Shown: positions 34,744-43,430, numbered from the stretch's first letter. The stretch is DNA of 64,000 bases from Variovorax gracilis (GCF_030317115.1 NZ_JASZYF010000027.1:16768-80767); one strand, 5' to 3'. Notes: generated by a model from the sequence alone, not told the origin. Made by a program: numbers and translations.

Positions 34744-35576
34744 GCAAGCAAGCTACCGACGTGAACGCGCCGTGGGTCAACGCATGGGCCGAGACAGTGC
34801 AACCCCTCATGAAGGCGATGTTCCCTCCGACCCCCACTCTTGCGTTTCTCGGAGCAACGGATGCAAGGCTGCCAATGGAGGAACACTTCGCCGGACTGAG
34901 CGAGACCTGGAAGAACTCGATCGAGAAGTGGACCCAGCTGGTGAATGAGGGCGCCGACCCTTCGAGCCTGCGACCAGAGGCGCTCCGTGAACTCTTTGCG
35001 CCTGCGAACTGGAGCGGCCCTGCAACGGGCGCGTTTGACTCGGCGCTGCGAGAAGTTCTCGAGGGACCCAAGTACGCGACCTTGTGGAACATGGACCGCG
35101 AGGTTCTCGAGCTCCAGCGACGCGCTGCCGAACGCGACAAGGCGACGCGCGCCTTCCAGACCATTGTCCAACGCGCGTGGAATACCGCCTACGAGCGCTT
35201 CGCCAAGACGATGCCATTGACCCGGACCGAGACGCCTGCGACATGGCGCAGCTTGGCAGATCGATGGATCGAGGTCGCAAATGAGACGCTGATCGAGACG
35301 CATCGCTCTGATGAATTCGTCGAAGCGCAAAGCCGGATGTTGCGAGCTGCGTCGGACTACCGCCTCAAGGAACGCGAGCTTGCTGAGGCCTGGTGCGCCG
35401 CATGCCACATCCCTACACGCACCGAGATGGATGAGATGCAGCGCGCCGTCACCGACTTGAGGCGTCAGGTACGCCTGCAGCGACGGCGAGATCCGGCGCC
35501 TGATGGCGGCGCCGTTGCTCGACCGAAAGCGCAAAGACCTGCGACATCCCGGTCGCGCCGAACGACCAAAGCCTGA
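34740..35576 (+). CDS. phaE: PhaE subunit of class III polyhydroxyalkanoate synthase
   Basis: A 278-residue, mostly helical protein with no membrane segment. The C-terminal third carries the PhaE hallmark: FVEAQSRMLRAASDYRLKER, then ELAEAWCAACHIPTRTEMDE and a coiled-coil-like MQRAVTDLRRQVRLQRR. A basic, Pro/Ala-rich tail follows. PhaE is needed for activity of the short PhaC of class III synthases, and phaC lies 10 bases downstream. It overlaps the alcohol dehydrogenase gene by 4 bases. It is somewhat shorter than well-known PhaE proteins (about 350 residues). Confidence 0.82.
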   Translation: MSKQATDVNAPWVNAWAETVQPLMKAMFPPTPTLAFLGATDARLPMEEHFAGLSETWKNSIEKWTQLVNEGADPSSLRPEALRELFAPANWSGPATGAFDSALREVLEGPKYATLWNMDREVLELQRRAAERDKATRAFQTIVQRAWNTAYERFAKTMPLTRTETPATWRSLADRWIEVANETLIETHRSDEFVEAQSRMLRAASDYRLKERELAEAWCAACHIPTRTEMDEMQRAVTDLRRQVRLQRRRDPAPDGGAVARPKAQRPATSRSRRTTKA

Positions 35577-35586
35577 GGGGCCGAAC

Positions 35587-36690
35587 ATGACAGAAGTGAA
35601 GAAATCTCCGGCCGCTCGAGCGCTCGAGGAGTTCAGCGAATTCAACTTGAAGATGGCACGCGGGCAGAAGATGCTCAAGCGCATCAAGGACGACGACGTT
35701 CAGATCGCCACGGCCGACAAGGATGTCGTGTTCCGCCAGGACAAGACGACGCTCTATCGGTACAGGCCGACCGCCAAGCGCTCCCTCGGCGTGCCGGTGC
35801 TCGTCGCCTATGGCCAGATCGGCCGCTACACCATGACAGACCTCCAGGAGGACCGTTCGATGCTGCGGAATCTGCTGGCCCTCGGCGTCGATGTCTATGC
35901 CGTCGATTGGGGAAGCCCGACTCGCAGCGATCGATGGCTCACCTTCGAGGACTACGTCGATGTCTACCTCAACGACTGCGTCGAGTTCATTTGCCGGGAG
36001 CACGACATTCCTGCGATCAATCTGCTGGGCATCTGCGAGGGCGGGCTCTTCTCGCTCTGCTATGCGGCGCTCTACCCGGATCGTGTGAAGAACCTGATCC
36101 TGACCATCACGCCTGTCGATTTTCACCAGGACCAGGCGGAAGGCCGGGCGAACCACGGGCTGCTCAACCTCTGGACTCGGGGCATGAGCGCGGAGGACAT
36201 CGACCATCTGATCGAGGCGAACGGCAATCTACCCGGCGAATTGATGAGCTATGTCTTCGCACAGCTGACCCCCGGCGCAACGATGACGAAGTACAACATC
36301 GGGCTGCTCGATACGTTCGACGACGAAAAGAAGCTGCTCAACTTCCTCCGCATGGAGAAGTGGCTGGCCGATCGGCCGCACCATCCGGGCGAGGCTGCTA
36401 AGCAGTTGCTGGTAAACCTCTACAAGAACAACGAACTGGTGAAGGGTGAGTTTCAGCTCGGCGGGAGGACCGTCGATCTCGCTGAAATCAAGATTCCGGT
36501 CCTGAACGTCTTCGCGAAGGACGATCACATCATTCCGCCAAAGACCACGCAGGCGCTGCGCGACGTCATCGGAAGCAAGGACTACAGCGAGATCGGCCTG
36601 GTAGGCGGTCACGTCGGCGTGTTCGTGAGCGGTAAGTCTCAAGGAGTGCTTGGCAAGGGCATCTCCGAATGGCTGCGCAAGCGCGACTGA
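35587..36690 (+). CDS. phaC: PhaC catalytic subunit of class III polyhydroxyalkanoate synthase
   Basis: A 367-residue alpha/beta-fold PHA synthase. The synthase box is LLGICEGGLFSL with nucleophile Cys150. The catalytic Asp is Asp313 in NVFAKDDHIIPP and the His is His342 in LVGGHVG. These positions parallel Cys149, Asp302 and His331 of the Allochromatium class III enzyme, and the length fits class III rather than class I (about 590). It polymerises hydroxyacyl-CoA on granule surfaces. ATG 35587 is preceded by GAGGGG; the frame is open upstream but the domain starts here. No phaA or phaB is nearby, which points to a monomer other than 3-hydroxybutyryl-CoA from acetoacetyl-CoA. Confidence 0.88.
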   Translation: MTEVKKSPAARALEEFSEFNLKMARGQKMLKRIKDDDVQIATADKDVVFRQDKTTLYRYRPTAKRSLGVPVLVAYGQIGRYTMTDLQEDRSMLRNLLALGVDVYAVDWGSPTRSDRWLTFEDYVDVYLNDCVEFICREHDIPAINLLGICEGGLFSLCYAALYPDRVKNLILTITPVDFHQDQAEGRANHGLLNLWTRGMSAEDIDHLIEANGNLPGELMSYVFAQLTPGATMTKYNIGLLDTFDDEKKLLNFLRMEKWLADRPHHPGEAAKQLLVNLYKNNELVKGEFQLGGRTVDLAEIKIPVLNVFAKDDHIIPPKTTQALRDVIGSKDYSEIGLVGGHVGVFVSGKSQGVLGKGISEWLRKRD

Positions 36691-37673
36691 ACGAAGTGGC
36701 GCGAACTCGAAGCACCGCAGCCGAGCCAAGGCACGGCCATGTTTCGGTGCTCGGGCACGGAGGGTTTCGCCGGCTGTCCTATTTGGAATGGGGGCCGCCC
36801 AAGGCCCCGCGAACGGTGATTTGCGTCCACGGCGTATCTCGCATGGGGCGCGACTTCGACGTTCTCGCGGCCGCTCTTGCCGAGGCAGGTGCGCGCGTCA
36901 TCGTGCCCGATCTCCCGGGCCGCGGTCGTAGCGAATGGCTCGCCTCACCTGCGCACTACACGGATCGTGCGTACACCGGGGCGCTCTCCACCTTGATCGC
37001 CAGGCTGGACGTGGAGCTCGTGGATTGGATTGGAACCTCGCTCGGGGGCCATCTCGGGATGCTCATGGCTGCGGAACACGGCTCGCCTATCAGCCGACTC
37101 GTCCTGAACGACTTTGGTGCCAGGGTGTCGGCTGCAGCCCTGCGACGGATCGGCGCCTACCTTAGCAGGCGCTGGCGCTTCGAATCGATTGAAGAACTCG
37201 AAGCCCACCTTCGTGACATCCATGAACCGTTCGGACAGCTGACCGATGCCCAATGGAAGCATCTGGCGCATCACAGCGCGGCGCGCGATCCAGCCGGTGG
37301 ATTTCGCTTCCACTTCGATCCCGGCATCGCCCGGCGTTTCGCCATCCCGATCTACATGGACATCGTGCTGTGGCATCTCTGGGAAAAGATCACGTGCCCG
37401 GTGCTCGTGCTTCGAGGGGAAGACTCTGATCTTCTGACCACGGCTACGACCAATGAGATGCTCGAGCGTGGCCCGGCGGCGAAGCTCGGCAGAGTCAGCG
37501 TCGTGGAAATTGCTGAGTGCGGCCACGCACCGGCCCTGATGGACGACCAGCAGATCGCGGTCATCAAGGATTTCCTGCAGCTCCCAGAGACATCCAAGTC
37601 AGCGAGCCGTCCAGGGGCTGCTCCTGGTGCCAAGACTTCCTCCGTCCGACTTCCTCTAGCGAGAGCATCATGA
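36669..37673 (+). CDS. Alpha/beta-fold hydrolase in the PHA operon
   Basis: A 334-residue alpha/beta hydrolase. The oxyanion segment is VICVHGVSRMGRDFD and the nucleophile elbow is DWIGTSLGGHLG (Ser about 124). The acid is in VLRGEDSDLL and the catalytic His in IAECGHAPALMD. It overlaps the phaC end by 22 bases; an internal GTG at 36696 is an alternative start. The stop overlaps the CoA-transferase start (ATGA). Possible roles are hydrolysis of PHA oligomers or hydroxyacyl-thioesters; the operon context, not the sequence, suggests this. Confidence 0.8.
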   Translation: MAAQARLNEVARTRSTAAEPRHGHVSVLGHGGFRRLSYLEWGPPKAPRTVICVHGVSRMGRDFDVLAAALAEAGARVIVPDLPGRGRSEWLASPAHYTDRAYTGALSTLIARLDVELVDWIGTSLGGHLGMLMAAEHGSPISRLVLNDFGARVSAAALRRIGAYLSRRWRFESIEELEAHLRDIHEPFGQLTDAQWKHLAHHSAARDPAGGFRFHFDPGIARRFAIPIYMDIVLWHLWEKITCPVLVLRGEDSDLLTTATTNEMLERGPAAKLGRVSVVEIAECGHAPALMDDQQIAVIKDFLQLPETSKSASRPGAAPGAKTSSVRLPLARAS

Positions 37674-39625
37674 TCAAAGACAAGATTGTCAGTGCGCAAG
37701 AGGCTGTCGCTCTCATTCGCGACGGCGATGCGGTGAGCTGCTCAGGCTTCGTGGGAATCGGCACTCCCGACGCCTTGATCGAGGCCCTCGAGCAGCGATT
37801 CATAGAGACTCGAGGGCCTTCCGACCTCACGCTCGTATTCGCGGCCGCCCCCGGAGACGGCAAGGATCGTGGGTTGAATCGCCTCGCACACGAAGGGCTC
37901 GTCAAGCGCGCCATCGGCGGGCATTGGTCGCTGGTTCCGAAGCTCGCCAGGATGGCGACGGAGAACCGTATGGAGGCGTACAACCTGCCACTCGGCACCA
38001 TCTCCCATCTGTACCGTGATGTAGCGGCCCACCGGGCCGGCACCATCAGCAAGGTCGGTCTGGGCACCTTCGTTGATCCTCGAAATGGCGGCGGAAAGAT
38101 CAATGCGTCCACCACCGAGGATCTGGTGCGCATCATGGAGATCGATGGCGAGGAATGGCTCTTCTACAAGACCTTCCCGGTCAACGTCGCGCTGATACGC
38201 GGGACGACAGCGGATCCCGCAGGCAACATCACCATGGAGCGCGAGGCATTGGTGCTCGACGCACAGGCGGCAGCCATGGCCGCGAGGAACGCGAATGGAC
38301 TCGTGATCGCGCAGGTCGAACGGATCGCCTCAACGGGCACACTTGACGCGCGGTCGGTTGTTGTTCCAGGCGTGCTGGTGGACTGCGTGGTCGTCGCACC
38401 GCCCGCGTCTCATGTGCAGACCTATGGAACCGACTACAACGCTGCCTATTCGGGCGAAATCCGGGTGCCAGTCGACAAGATCGAGCCTCCGACGCTGGAT
38501 GAGCGCAAGCTGATTGCTCGCCGGTGCGCCTTTGAGCTTCCTCTCGGAGGCGTCATCAACCTTGGTATCGGAGTGCCTGAGGTGGTGGCGGCAGTTGCCG
38601 CCGAGGAGCGGGTCTTGGACCACCTGACGCTGACCGCGGAGCCCGGCGTCATCGGGGGCATGCCGCAGGGAGGGCTGGATTTCGGAGCGGCGGTCAACAC
38701 GCAGGCCCTGTTGCACCAGAACCAGCAGTTCGATTTCTACGATGGTGGCGGGCTTGACCTGGCGTGCCTTGGCATGGCGCAGGTCGACAAGGCGGGCAAC
38801 GTCAATGTGAGCAGGTTCGGCCCGCGTCTTGCGGGAGCGGGTGGTTTCATCAACATCAGCCAGAACGCGCGTCGGCTCGTGTTCGCCGGGACGTTCACAA
38901 CCGGTGGACTCAGCGTCTCCGTCGCGGGCGACAAAGTGCACATCGAGACCGAGGGAAGGACGCGAAAGTTCGTGGATTCCGTCGAGCAGATCACCTTCAG
39001 CGGCGCACTTGCGGCGCAGAAAGGCCAGTCCGTCCTTTACGTGACGGAGCGATGTGTCTTCAAGCTGGTACCAGCGGGTCTTCAACTCATCGAGGTCGCG
39101 CCTGGGATCGATGTCGACAGGGACATCCTGGCCCACATGGCGTTTCGGCCCGTGGTCGAGCAGGTCACCACGATGCATAAGCGCATCTTTCAGGCCAAGA
39201 CCATGGGCCTTGCGGAGGTTCTGCTGGATCTGGAGCTTTCGGATCGCCTGAGCTACGACACGGAACGAAACACGCTCTTCGCGAACTTCGAAGGGATGGC
39301 GATCCGCAGCACCGCGGACATCGATAGCGTTCGTCGCGTGTTCGAGACCCTTTGCAGCCAGATCGGCCACAAGGTCGTCCTGGTCGTCAATTACGACGGA
39401 TTCCGGCTCGATGAGCGATTGAGTGACGCCTATTTCGAGATGGTTGGCAGACTGCAGGCCAGGTACTACAGCACGGCAACACGCTACACCACCAGCGCCT
39501 TCATGCGCGCCAAGTTGGGCGCGGCGTTACCGGCGCGAAACCTTGCTCCGCACATTTTCGAGACCAGGGCAGAGGCCAACGAGTTCTTGCGACGTCGCCC
39601 TCAAACTGTCAAGCTGGCAGCCTAA
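37670..39625 (+). CDS. Acyl-CoA:carboxylate CoA-transferase, two fused subunits with C-terminal extension
   Basis: A 651-residue CoA-transferase of the propionate/acetate CoA-transferase (Pct/YdiF) family. The alpha-like half starts IVSAQEAVALIRDGDAVSCS with GFVGIGTPDALIEAL. The beta-like half has GGVINLGIGVPEVVAAVAAE and the active-site Glu in LTAEPGVIGGMPQGG. Pct is about 520-540 residues, so roughly the last 120 (from about QVTTMHKRIFQ to the end) are an extension I cannot assign. It would activate a hydroxyacid with CoA from acetyl-CoA or another donor, giving the substrate for PhaEC. The start at 37670 overlaps the hydrolase stop. Confidence 0.85.
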   Translation: MIKDKIVSAQEAVALIRDGDAVSCSGFVGIGTPDALIEALEQRFIETRGPSDLTLVFAAAPGDGKDRGLNRLAHEGLVKRAIGGHWSLVPKLARMATENRMEAYNLPLGTISHLYRDVAAHRAGTISKVGLGTFVDPRNGGGKINASTTEDLVRIMEIDGEEWLFYKTFPVNVALIRGTTADPAGNITMEREALVLDAQAAAMAARNANGLVIAQVERIASTGTLDARSVVVPGVLVDCVVVAPPASHVQTYGTDYNAAYSGEIRVPVDKIEPPTLDERKLIARRCAFELPLGGVINLGIGVPEVVAAVAAEERVLDHLTLTAEPGVIGGMPQGGLDFGAAVNTQALLHQNQQFDFYDGGGLDLACLGMAQVDKAGNVNVSRFGPRLAGAGGFINISQNARRLVFAGTFTTGGLSVSVAGDKVHIETEGRTRKFVDSVEQITFSGALAAQKGQSVLYVTERCVFKLVPAGLQLIEVAPGIDVDRDILAHMAFRPVVEQVTTMHKRIFQAKTMGLAEVLLDLELSDRLSYDTERNTLFANFEGMAIRSTADIDSVRRVFETLCSQIGHKVVLVVNYDGFRLDERLSDAYFEMVGRLQARYYSTATRYTTSAFMRAKLGAALPARNLAPHIFETRAEANEFLRRRPQTVKLAA

Positions 39626-39645
39626 AAAAACAGCAGAGGTTCTTG

Positions 39646-40542
39646 ATGCGATACGACCTGACCAGCATGGAGATCTTTGTTGCGGTCGCGGAGACTGGCA
39701 ACTTGACGCGTGCGGCGGAACTCCAACATCTTGCCGTTTCCGCCATCAGCAAGCGGATCACGGAGCTCGAGGAGCTGGCCGGTGCATCCCTCCTGCTGCG
39801 CCATGCGCGTGGAGTCAGCCTCACGCCGGCCGGCCAGTCGATGCTCCACTACGCGCGGCAGATGCTGCAACTGATGGAGCGCATGCGCGGCGAGCTCAGC
39901 GAATACGCAGGAGGACTCAAGGGGGTCATTCGCCTTCACGCGAGCACGTCGGCACTTGTCGAGTTTCTGCCCCCCGAGCTCCACGCGTTTCTCAAGCGCT
40001 ATCCGATGATCCGGCTGCAGATCGAGGAGCGCACCGGAGCGGCCATTGTTCGCGCCGTAGCCGACGGAACCGCCGACATCGGGATCCTTGGCAACCATAC
40101 GCCATTGAGGGGCTTGGCCGCACTGCCGTATCACAGCGATCGGCTCGCGCTCGGTGTTCCGAAGACGCACGCGCTTGCGCGCCGAAAGACCATTCAGTTT
40201 TCCGAGGCGCTCGCGTTTGATTTTGTGGGGCCTCACGCGGAAAGCTCGCTCTGGACGCTGATGATGCAGGCTGCGCAGAGCTCGGGCAAGCAGATCGAGC
40301 CCAGCATCCAAGTCAGCAGCTTCGAATGCATGTGCTTGCTCGTCGAAGCGGGATTGGGGATCGCTCTCCTGCCTGAACGAGTATTGGCCCCGCACGCGGA
40401 ATCGGGCCACCTGGCTGTCGTACGCCTGAAGGATGCCTGGGCGGAGCGCCAGATCGTCATCGTGGTGCGCGACATGGACAACATGCCGTTCACGACCCGG
40501 GCCTTGATCGAGCACCTGCGCGAACCGATCGCGAGCGCCTGA
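39646..40542 (+). CDS. LysR-family regulator at the end of the PHA operon
   Basis: A 298-residue LysR-type protein. The HTH includes MEIFVAVAETGNLTRAAELQ and HLAVSAISKRITELEE with the wing ARGVSLTPAGQSML. The effector domain follows from about residue 90 (GVIRLHASTS). ATG 39646 is preceded by AGAGG, 20 bases after the CoA-transferase stop. Promoter cassette 2 begins 27 bases after its stop. Its position between the two cassette-driven operons makes it the best candidate for the protein that reads the cassette's dyad. Confidence 0.88.
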   Translation: MRYDLTSMEIFVAVAETGNLTRAAELQHLAVSAISKRITELEELAGASLLLRHARGVSLTPAGQSMLHYARQMLQLMERMRGELSEYAGGLKGVIRLHASTSALVEFLPPELHAFLKRYPMIRLQIEERTGAAIVRAVADGTADIGILGNHTPLRGLAALPYHSDRLALGVPKTHALARRKTIQFSEALAFDFVGPHAESSLWTLMMQAAQSSGKQIEPSIQVSSFECMCLLVEAGLGIALLPERVLAPHAESGHLAVVRLKDAWAERQIVIVVRDMDNMPFTTRALIEHLREPIASA

Positions 40543-40568
40543 AACCGCGCATAGCGTTCTCGCTTGAA

Positions 40569-40622
40569 GAACGCTTGCTTGGCAATCGTTCAATTTTCAA
40601 GGAGGCCGTGGCTCCCTAACAT
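40569..40622 (+). promoter_or_regulatory. Promoter/operator cassette, copy 2
   Basis: A 23-base dyad at 40569-40591 has outer arms GAACG/CGTTC and inner arms TTGC/GCAA around TTG, with one mismatched position per side. It is followed by -35 TTTTCA (40594-40599), a 17-base spacer and -10 TAACAT (40617-40622). This is the most symmetric of the three copies. It precedes the leader peptide and set B. Confidence 0.68.
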
Positions 40623-40686
40623 TGGTTCATCGGGATCAAAGAATCCCTCCAGCGTCGAAAGTGGCGCGATGAACTTGGAGACAACC

Positions 40687-40752
40687 ATGGCTCAGACAGC
40701 GCTCTACGCGCACTTCGCTAGTTTCAACGCCTTCTGGTCCGCTCGCTCATGA
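40687..40752 (+). CDS. 21-residue leader peptide upstream of the lactonase
   Basis: A 21-codon frame (starts MAQTALYAHF, ends FWSARS) with a good ribosome binding site (TTGGAGACAACC) just before its ATG. Its TGA overlaps the ATG of the lactonase gene (ATGA at 40749-40752). The lactonase itself has no ribosome binding site of its own, so its translation probably depends on reading this short frame. The peptide resembles nothing I know and may be only a coupling device. Confidence 0.5.
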   Translation: MAQTALYAHFASFNAFWSARS

Positions 40753-41975
40753 GCGGCTTCCCCATCAACCGTGCCGAAGGGCAAGCCGACGAGGAGCGTC
40801 GCCATCTGCTCAAGCGCAGTGTCGCGCTTGGCGGAATGGTGCTTCTCGGGGCGTTCTCTGCCGACACCCCTGCGCAGGAAGCACAAAGGCGCATCGCAAC
40901 GTCAACATCTCGAGGTCAACCTATGTATGCCTATGTCGGTAGCCGCACCACCCGTGAGCGCAATGCTCGCGGTGACGGCATCAGCGTGTTTCTCGTCGAC
41001 CAGCAAACGGGTGCGCTTGAGCAGGTGCAAGTCGTCAAGGATCTGGTCAACCCTTCGTTCCTGGTACTCAGCAAGAACGGCGAGTTCCTCTACACCGTCC
41101 ACGGCGACGAGAGCGAAGTCAGTTCCTTCAAGGTCGACAAGTCCAGCGGTCAGCTGAAGTTCCTGAACAAGCAGAGCACGCAGGGGAAAAACCCCGTCCA
41201 TTTGGCGCTCGACCCCACGGGTCGCTTTCTGGTGGTGACGAACCACATCGGATCCAGCCTCGCCGTCCTGCCAGTCGCAGCGGACGGCTCGCTGGGTGCT
41301 CTCACACAACTCGTGGCGCTCAGTGGGCCGATCGGTCCCCATCGCATCGAGCAAAAGCAAGCGAAGCCGCACTTCAACCCGTTCGACCCGACCGGCAAGT
41401 TTGTCGTCGTTCCGGACAAGGGCCTCGACCGGGTCTTCAGCTTCCGCTTCGAAGGTGGCGTGCTGACGCCGGCCGCGACACCCGAAGTGATCGCAAGGGA
41501 AGGGTCCGGTCCCAGGCATCTTGCCTTCCACCCGAGCAAGCCGTACGCATACGTGGTCAACGAACTTGATTCGACCGTCACCACCTACCGGTTCAATCCC
41601 GACACGGGCGCCATGGAAGCGCTCCAGATTCTGTCGGCGCTTCCATCCACCTTTACCGCAAACAGCCGCGCAGCCGGAATTGTGATCGACAAGGCTGGAC
41701 GGACGCTCTACTCATCGAATCGGGGGCACGACAGCATTGCTGTATTTCGCATCGATTCGGGCACGGGCCTGCTCGAGTTTTCGGGTGCTGATCTGACGGA
41801 AGGCCGCACCCCTCGCTTCCTCACGCTTTCGCCCAATGGGCGCGTGATGTACGCACTGAACGAAGACAGCGACACCATCGTCGCGCTTTCCGTGGATGCG
41901 TCAACCGGCCGCCTGTCTCCCACGGGAGCATCGGTCAAGAGTGGCAGTCCCGTTTGCATGGTGTTCTCGGGCTGA
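40749..41975 (+). CDS. Lactonase family beta-propeller, probably exported
   Basis: A 408-residue paralogue of the lactonase at 21235. Matching segments are YAYVGSRTTRER, QGKNPVHLALDPTG, FNPFDPTGKFVVVPDKG, GPRHLAFHPS, SNRGHDSIAVF and GSPVCMVFSG. Its first about 60 residues are different: ERRHLLKR followed by SVALGGMVLLGAFSADTPAQ resembles a twin-arginine export signal, so it probably acts in the periplasm. It would open a lactone before uptake by the MFS protein encoded next. It is translationally coupled to the leader peptide. Confidence 0.82.
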   Translation: MSGFPINRAEGQADEERRHLLKRSVALGGMVLLGAFSADTPAQEAQRRIATSTSRGQPMYAYVGSRTTRERNARGDGISVFLVDQQTGALEQVQVVKDLVNPSFLVLSKNGEFLYTVHGDESEVSSFKVDKSSGQLKFLNKQSTQGKNPVHLALDPTGRFLVVTNHIGSSLAVLPVAADGSLGALTQLVALSGPIGPHRIEQKQAKPHFNPFDPTGKFVVVPDKGLDRVFSFRFEGGVLTPAATPEVIAREGSGPRHLAFHPSKPYAYVVNELDSTVTTYRFNPDTGAMEALQILSALPSTFTANSRAAGIVIDKAGRTLYSSNRGHDSIAVFRIDSGTGLLEFSGADLTEGRTPRFLTLSPNGRVMYALNEDSDTIVALSVDASTGRLSPTGASVKSGSPVCMVFSG

Positions 41976-42071
41976 TGCCTTCATCACCGACGCGGCAGGA
42001 CTCACCCCGGCCCTGAAGCATCGACCATTTCGATAACTTGCCGGCACTGACCGGCTCAAGGAGACAGGCGA

Positions 42072-43391
42072 ATGCACCCCCCCATCATCGACGAAGCCCG
42101 CGAAAAGGCGATCGTCCGCAAGGTCACCTGGCGGATCATCCCTTTCGTTTTCTTCCTCTACATCATCTCGTACCTCGACCGAGCCAACATCGGTTATGCC
42201 GCGTTGCAGATGAACGCGGAACTCGCCTTGACCAGCGAGTCCTTCGGATTCATCTCGGGCATCTTCTTCATCGGCTACTTCATGTTCGAAGTGCCAAGCA
42301 ACGTGATGTTGAACAAGTACGGCGCGCGTGTCTGGATTGCTCGCATCCTGATTTCGTGGGGCGTGCTGGCAACGCTGTCCGCGTTCGTGCAGAACTCGAC
42401 CCAGCTCTACATCCTTCGCTTCCTGCTGGGCGTGGCCGAGGCAGGGTTCTTCCCCGGGATCATCGTTTATCTGACCTATTGGTTCCGGTCCAAGGAACTG
42501 GCGACAACGGTTGCTCTCTTCACCGCCGCGATTCCCGTTTCTTACATCATCGGCGCGCCGCTGAGCACCTGGATCATGGACAACGTCACCTGGCTCAACT
42601 GGAGCGGGTGGCGCTGGATGCTGTTCCTCGAGGGCCTTCCTGCCGTGATCTTTGGTGTCGTCTGCTTCTTCAGGCTGACCGACAAGCCGCAGGACGCACG
42701 CTTCCTGACCCAAGAGGAGAAGGATTGGCTGGTCGCGGAGCTTGAACGAGATCGCAAGTCGCGCAAGAACGTCAAGCACCTGAGCGTGTTTCAGGCGATC
42801 AAGAACAGCAAGGTGCTTTACCTGTCCTTCATCTACTTCGTCTATCAGTGCGGCAGCCTGGGTGTCGGCTACTGGATGCCCCAGATCATCAAAGGGCTGT
42901 CCGGCTCGTTGACCCACACGCAGATCGGGCTGATCGCGATGGTGCCGTACATCATCGCCACGGCAGCGATGGTGCTCTGGTCGCGCAGTTCGGACAAACG
43001 CAACGAACGAAAGCTGCATTCGGCGATTCCCCTCGGAATTGCAGCAGTGGCCCTGATGTGCACTGGCTTTACCCAGAACACGGCGGTTGCGGTGGCCCTC
43101 ATCAGCGTCGCGCTGTCTGGCTTGTACGCCTTCAAGTCTCCCTTCTGGGCGCTCCCCACCTTGTTCCTGTCGCGCTCCACGGCTGCCGTGTCGATCGCGG
43201 TCATCAACTCGATCGGCAACCTCGGAGGGTTCGTTGGCCCCTACATGATCGGTGTGGTCAAGGGCACGTCCAACAGCGCGACCGGCGCATTGGCCTTCCT
43301 TGCCGGTCTGCTGGTGATCGCTTTCTTGATGACGCTCTTCATGCGGGTCCAGAACGATCAACCAGAACCCCTCGCCTCAGTCGCCGCCTGA
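42072..43391 (+). CDS. MFS transporter, anion:cation symporter (ACS) family
   Basis: A 439-residue inner-membrane protein with about 12 hydrophobic segments. The first carries the ACS signature FFLYIISYLDRANIGYAAL, then FEVPSNVMLNKYGAR and FLLGVAEAGFFPGIIVYL. Family members import organic anions such as tartrate, phthalate, 4-hydroxyphenylacetate or hexuronates with protons. AAGGAGACA precedes the ATG. It lies between the exported lactonase and an aconitase, so a hydroxy-polycarboxylate is a reasonable substrate guess. Confidence 0.88.
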   Translation: MHPPIIDEAREKAIVRKVTWRIIPFVFFLYIISYLDRANIGYAALQMNAELALTSESFGFISGIFFIGYFMFEVPSNVMLNKYGARVWIARILISWGVLATLSAFVQNSTQLYILRFLLGVAEAGFFPGIIVYLTYWFRSKELATTVALFTAAIPVSYIIGAPLSTWIMDNVTWLNWSGWRWMLFLEGLPAVIFGVVCFFRLTDKPQDARFLTQEEKDWLVAELERDRKSRKNVKHLSVFQAIKNSKVLYLSFIYFVYQCGSLGVGYWMPQIIKGLSGSLTHTQIGLIAMVPYIIATAAMVLWSRSSDKRNERKLHSAIPLGIAAVALMCTGFTQNTAVAVALISVALSGLYAFKSPFWALPTLFLSRSTAAVSIAVINSIGNLGGFVGPYMIGVVKGTSNSATGALAFLAGLLVIAFLMTLFMRVQNDQPEPLASVAA

Positions 43392-43430
43392 ACCTTCAGA
43401 CGCCCCCATCGAACCACTGACCAGGCATTC

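Noticed and set aside
41901..43361. A 486-codon minus-strand open frame opposite the MFS gene
   Set aside because: Composition is typical of an antisense shadow of a membrane-protein gene in high-GC DNA. The plus-strand MFS protein is clear.
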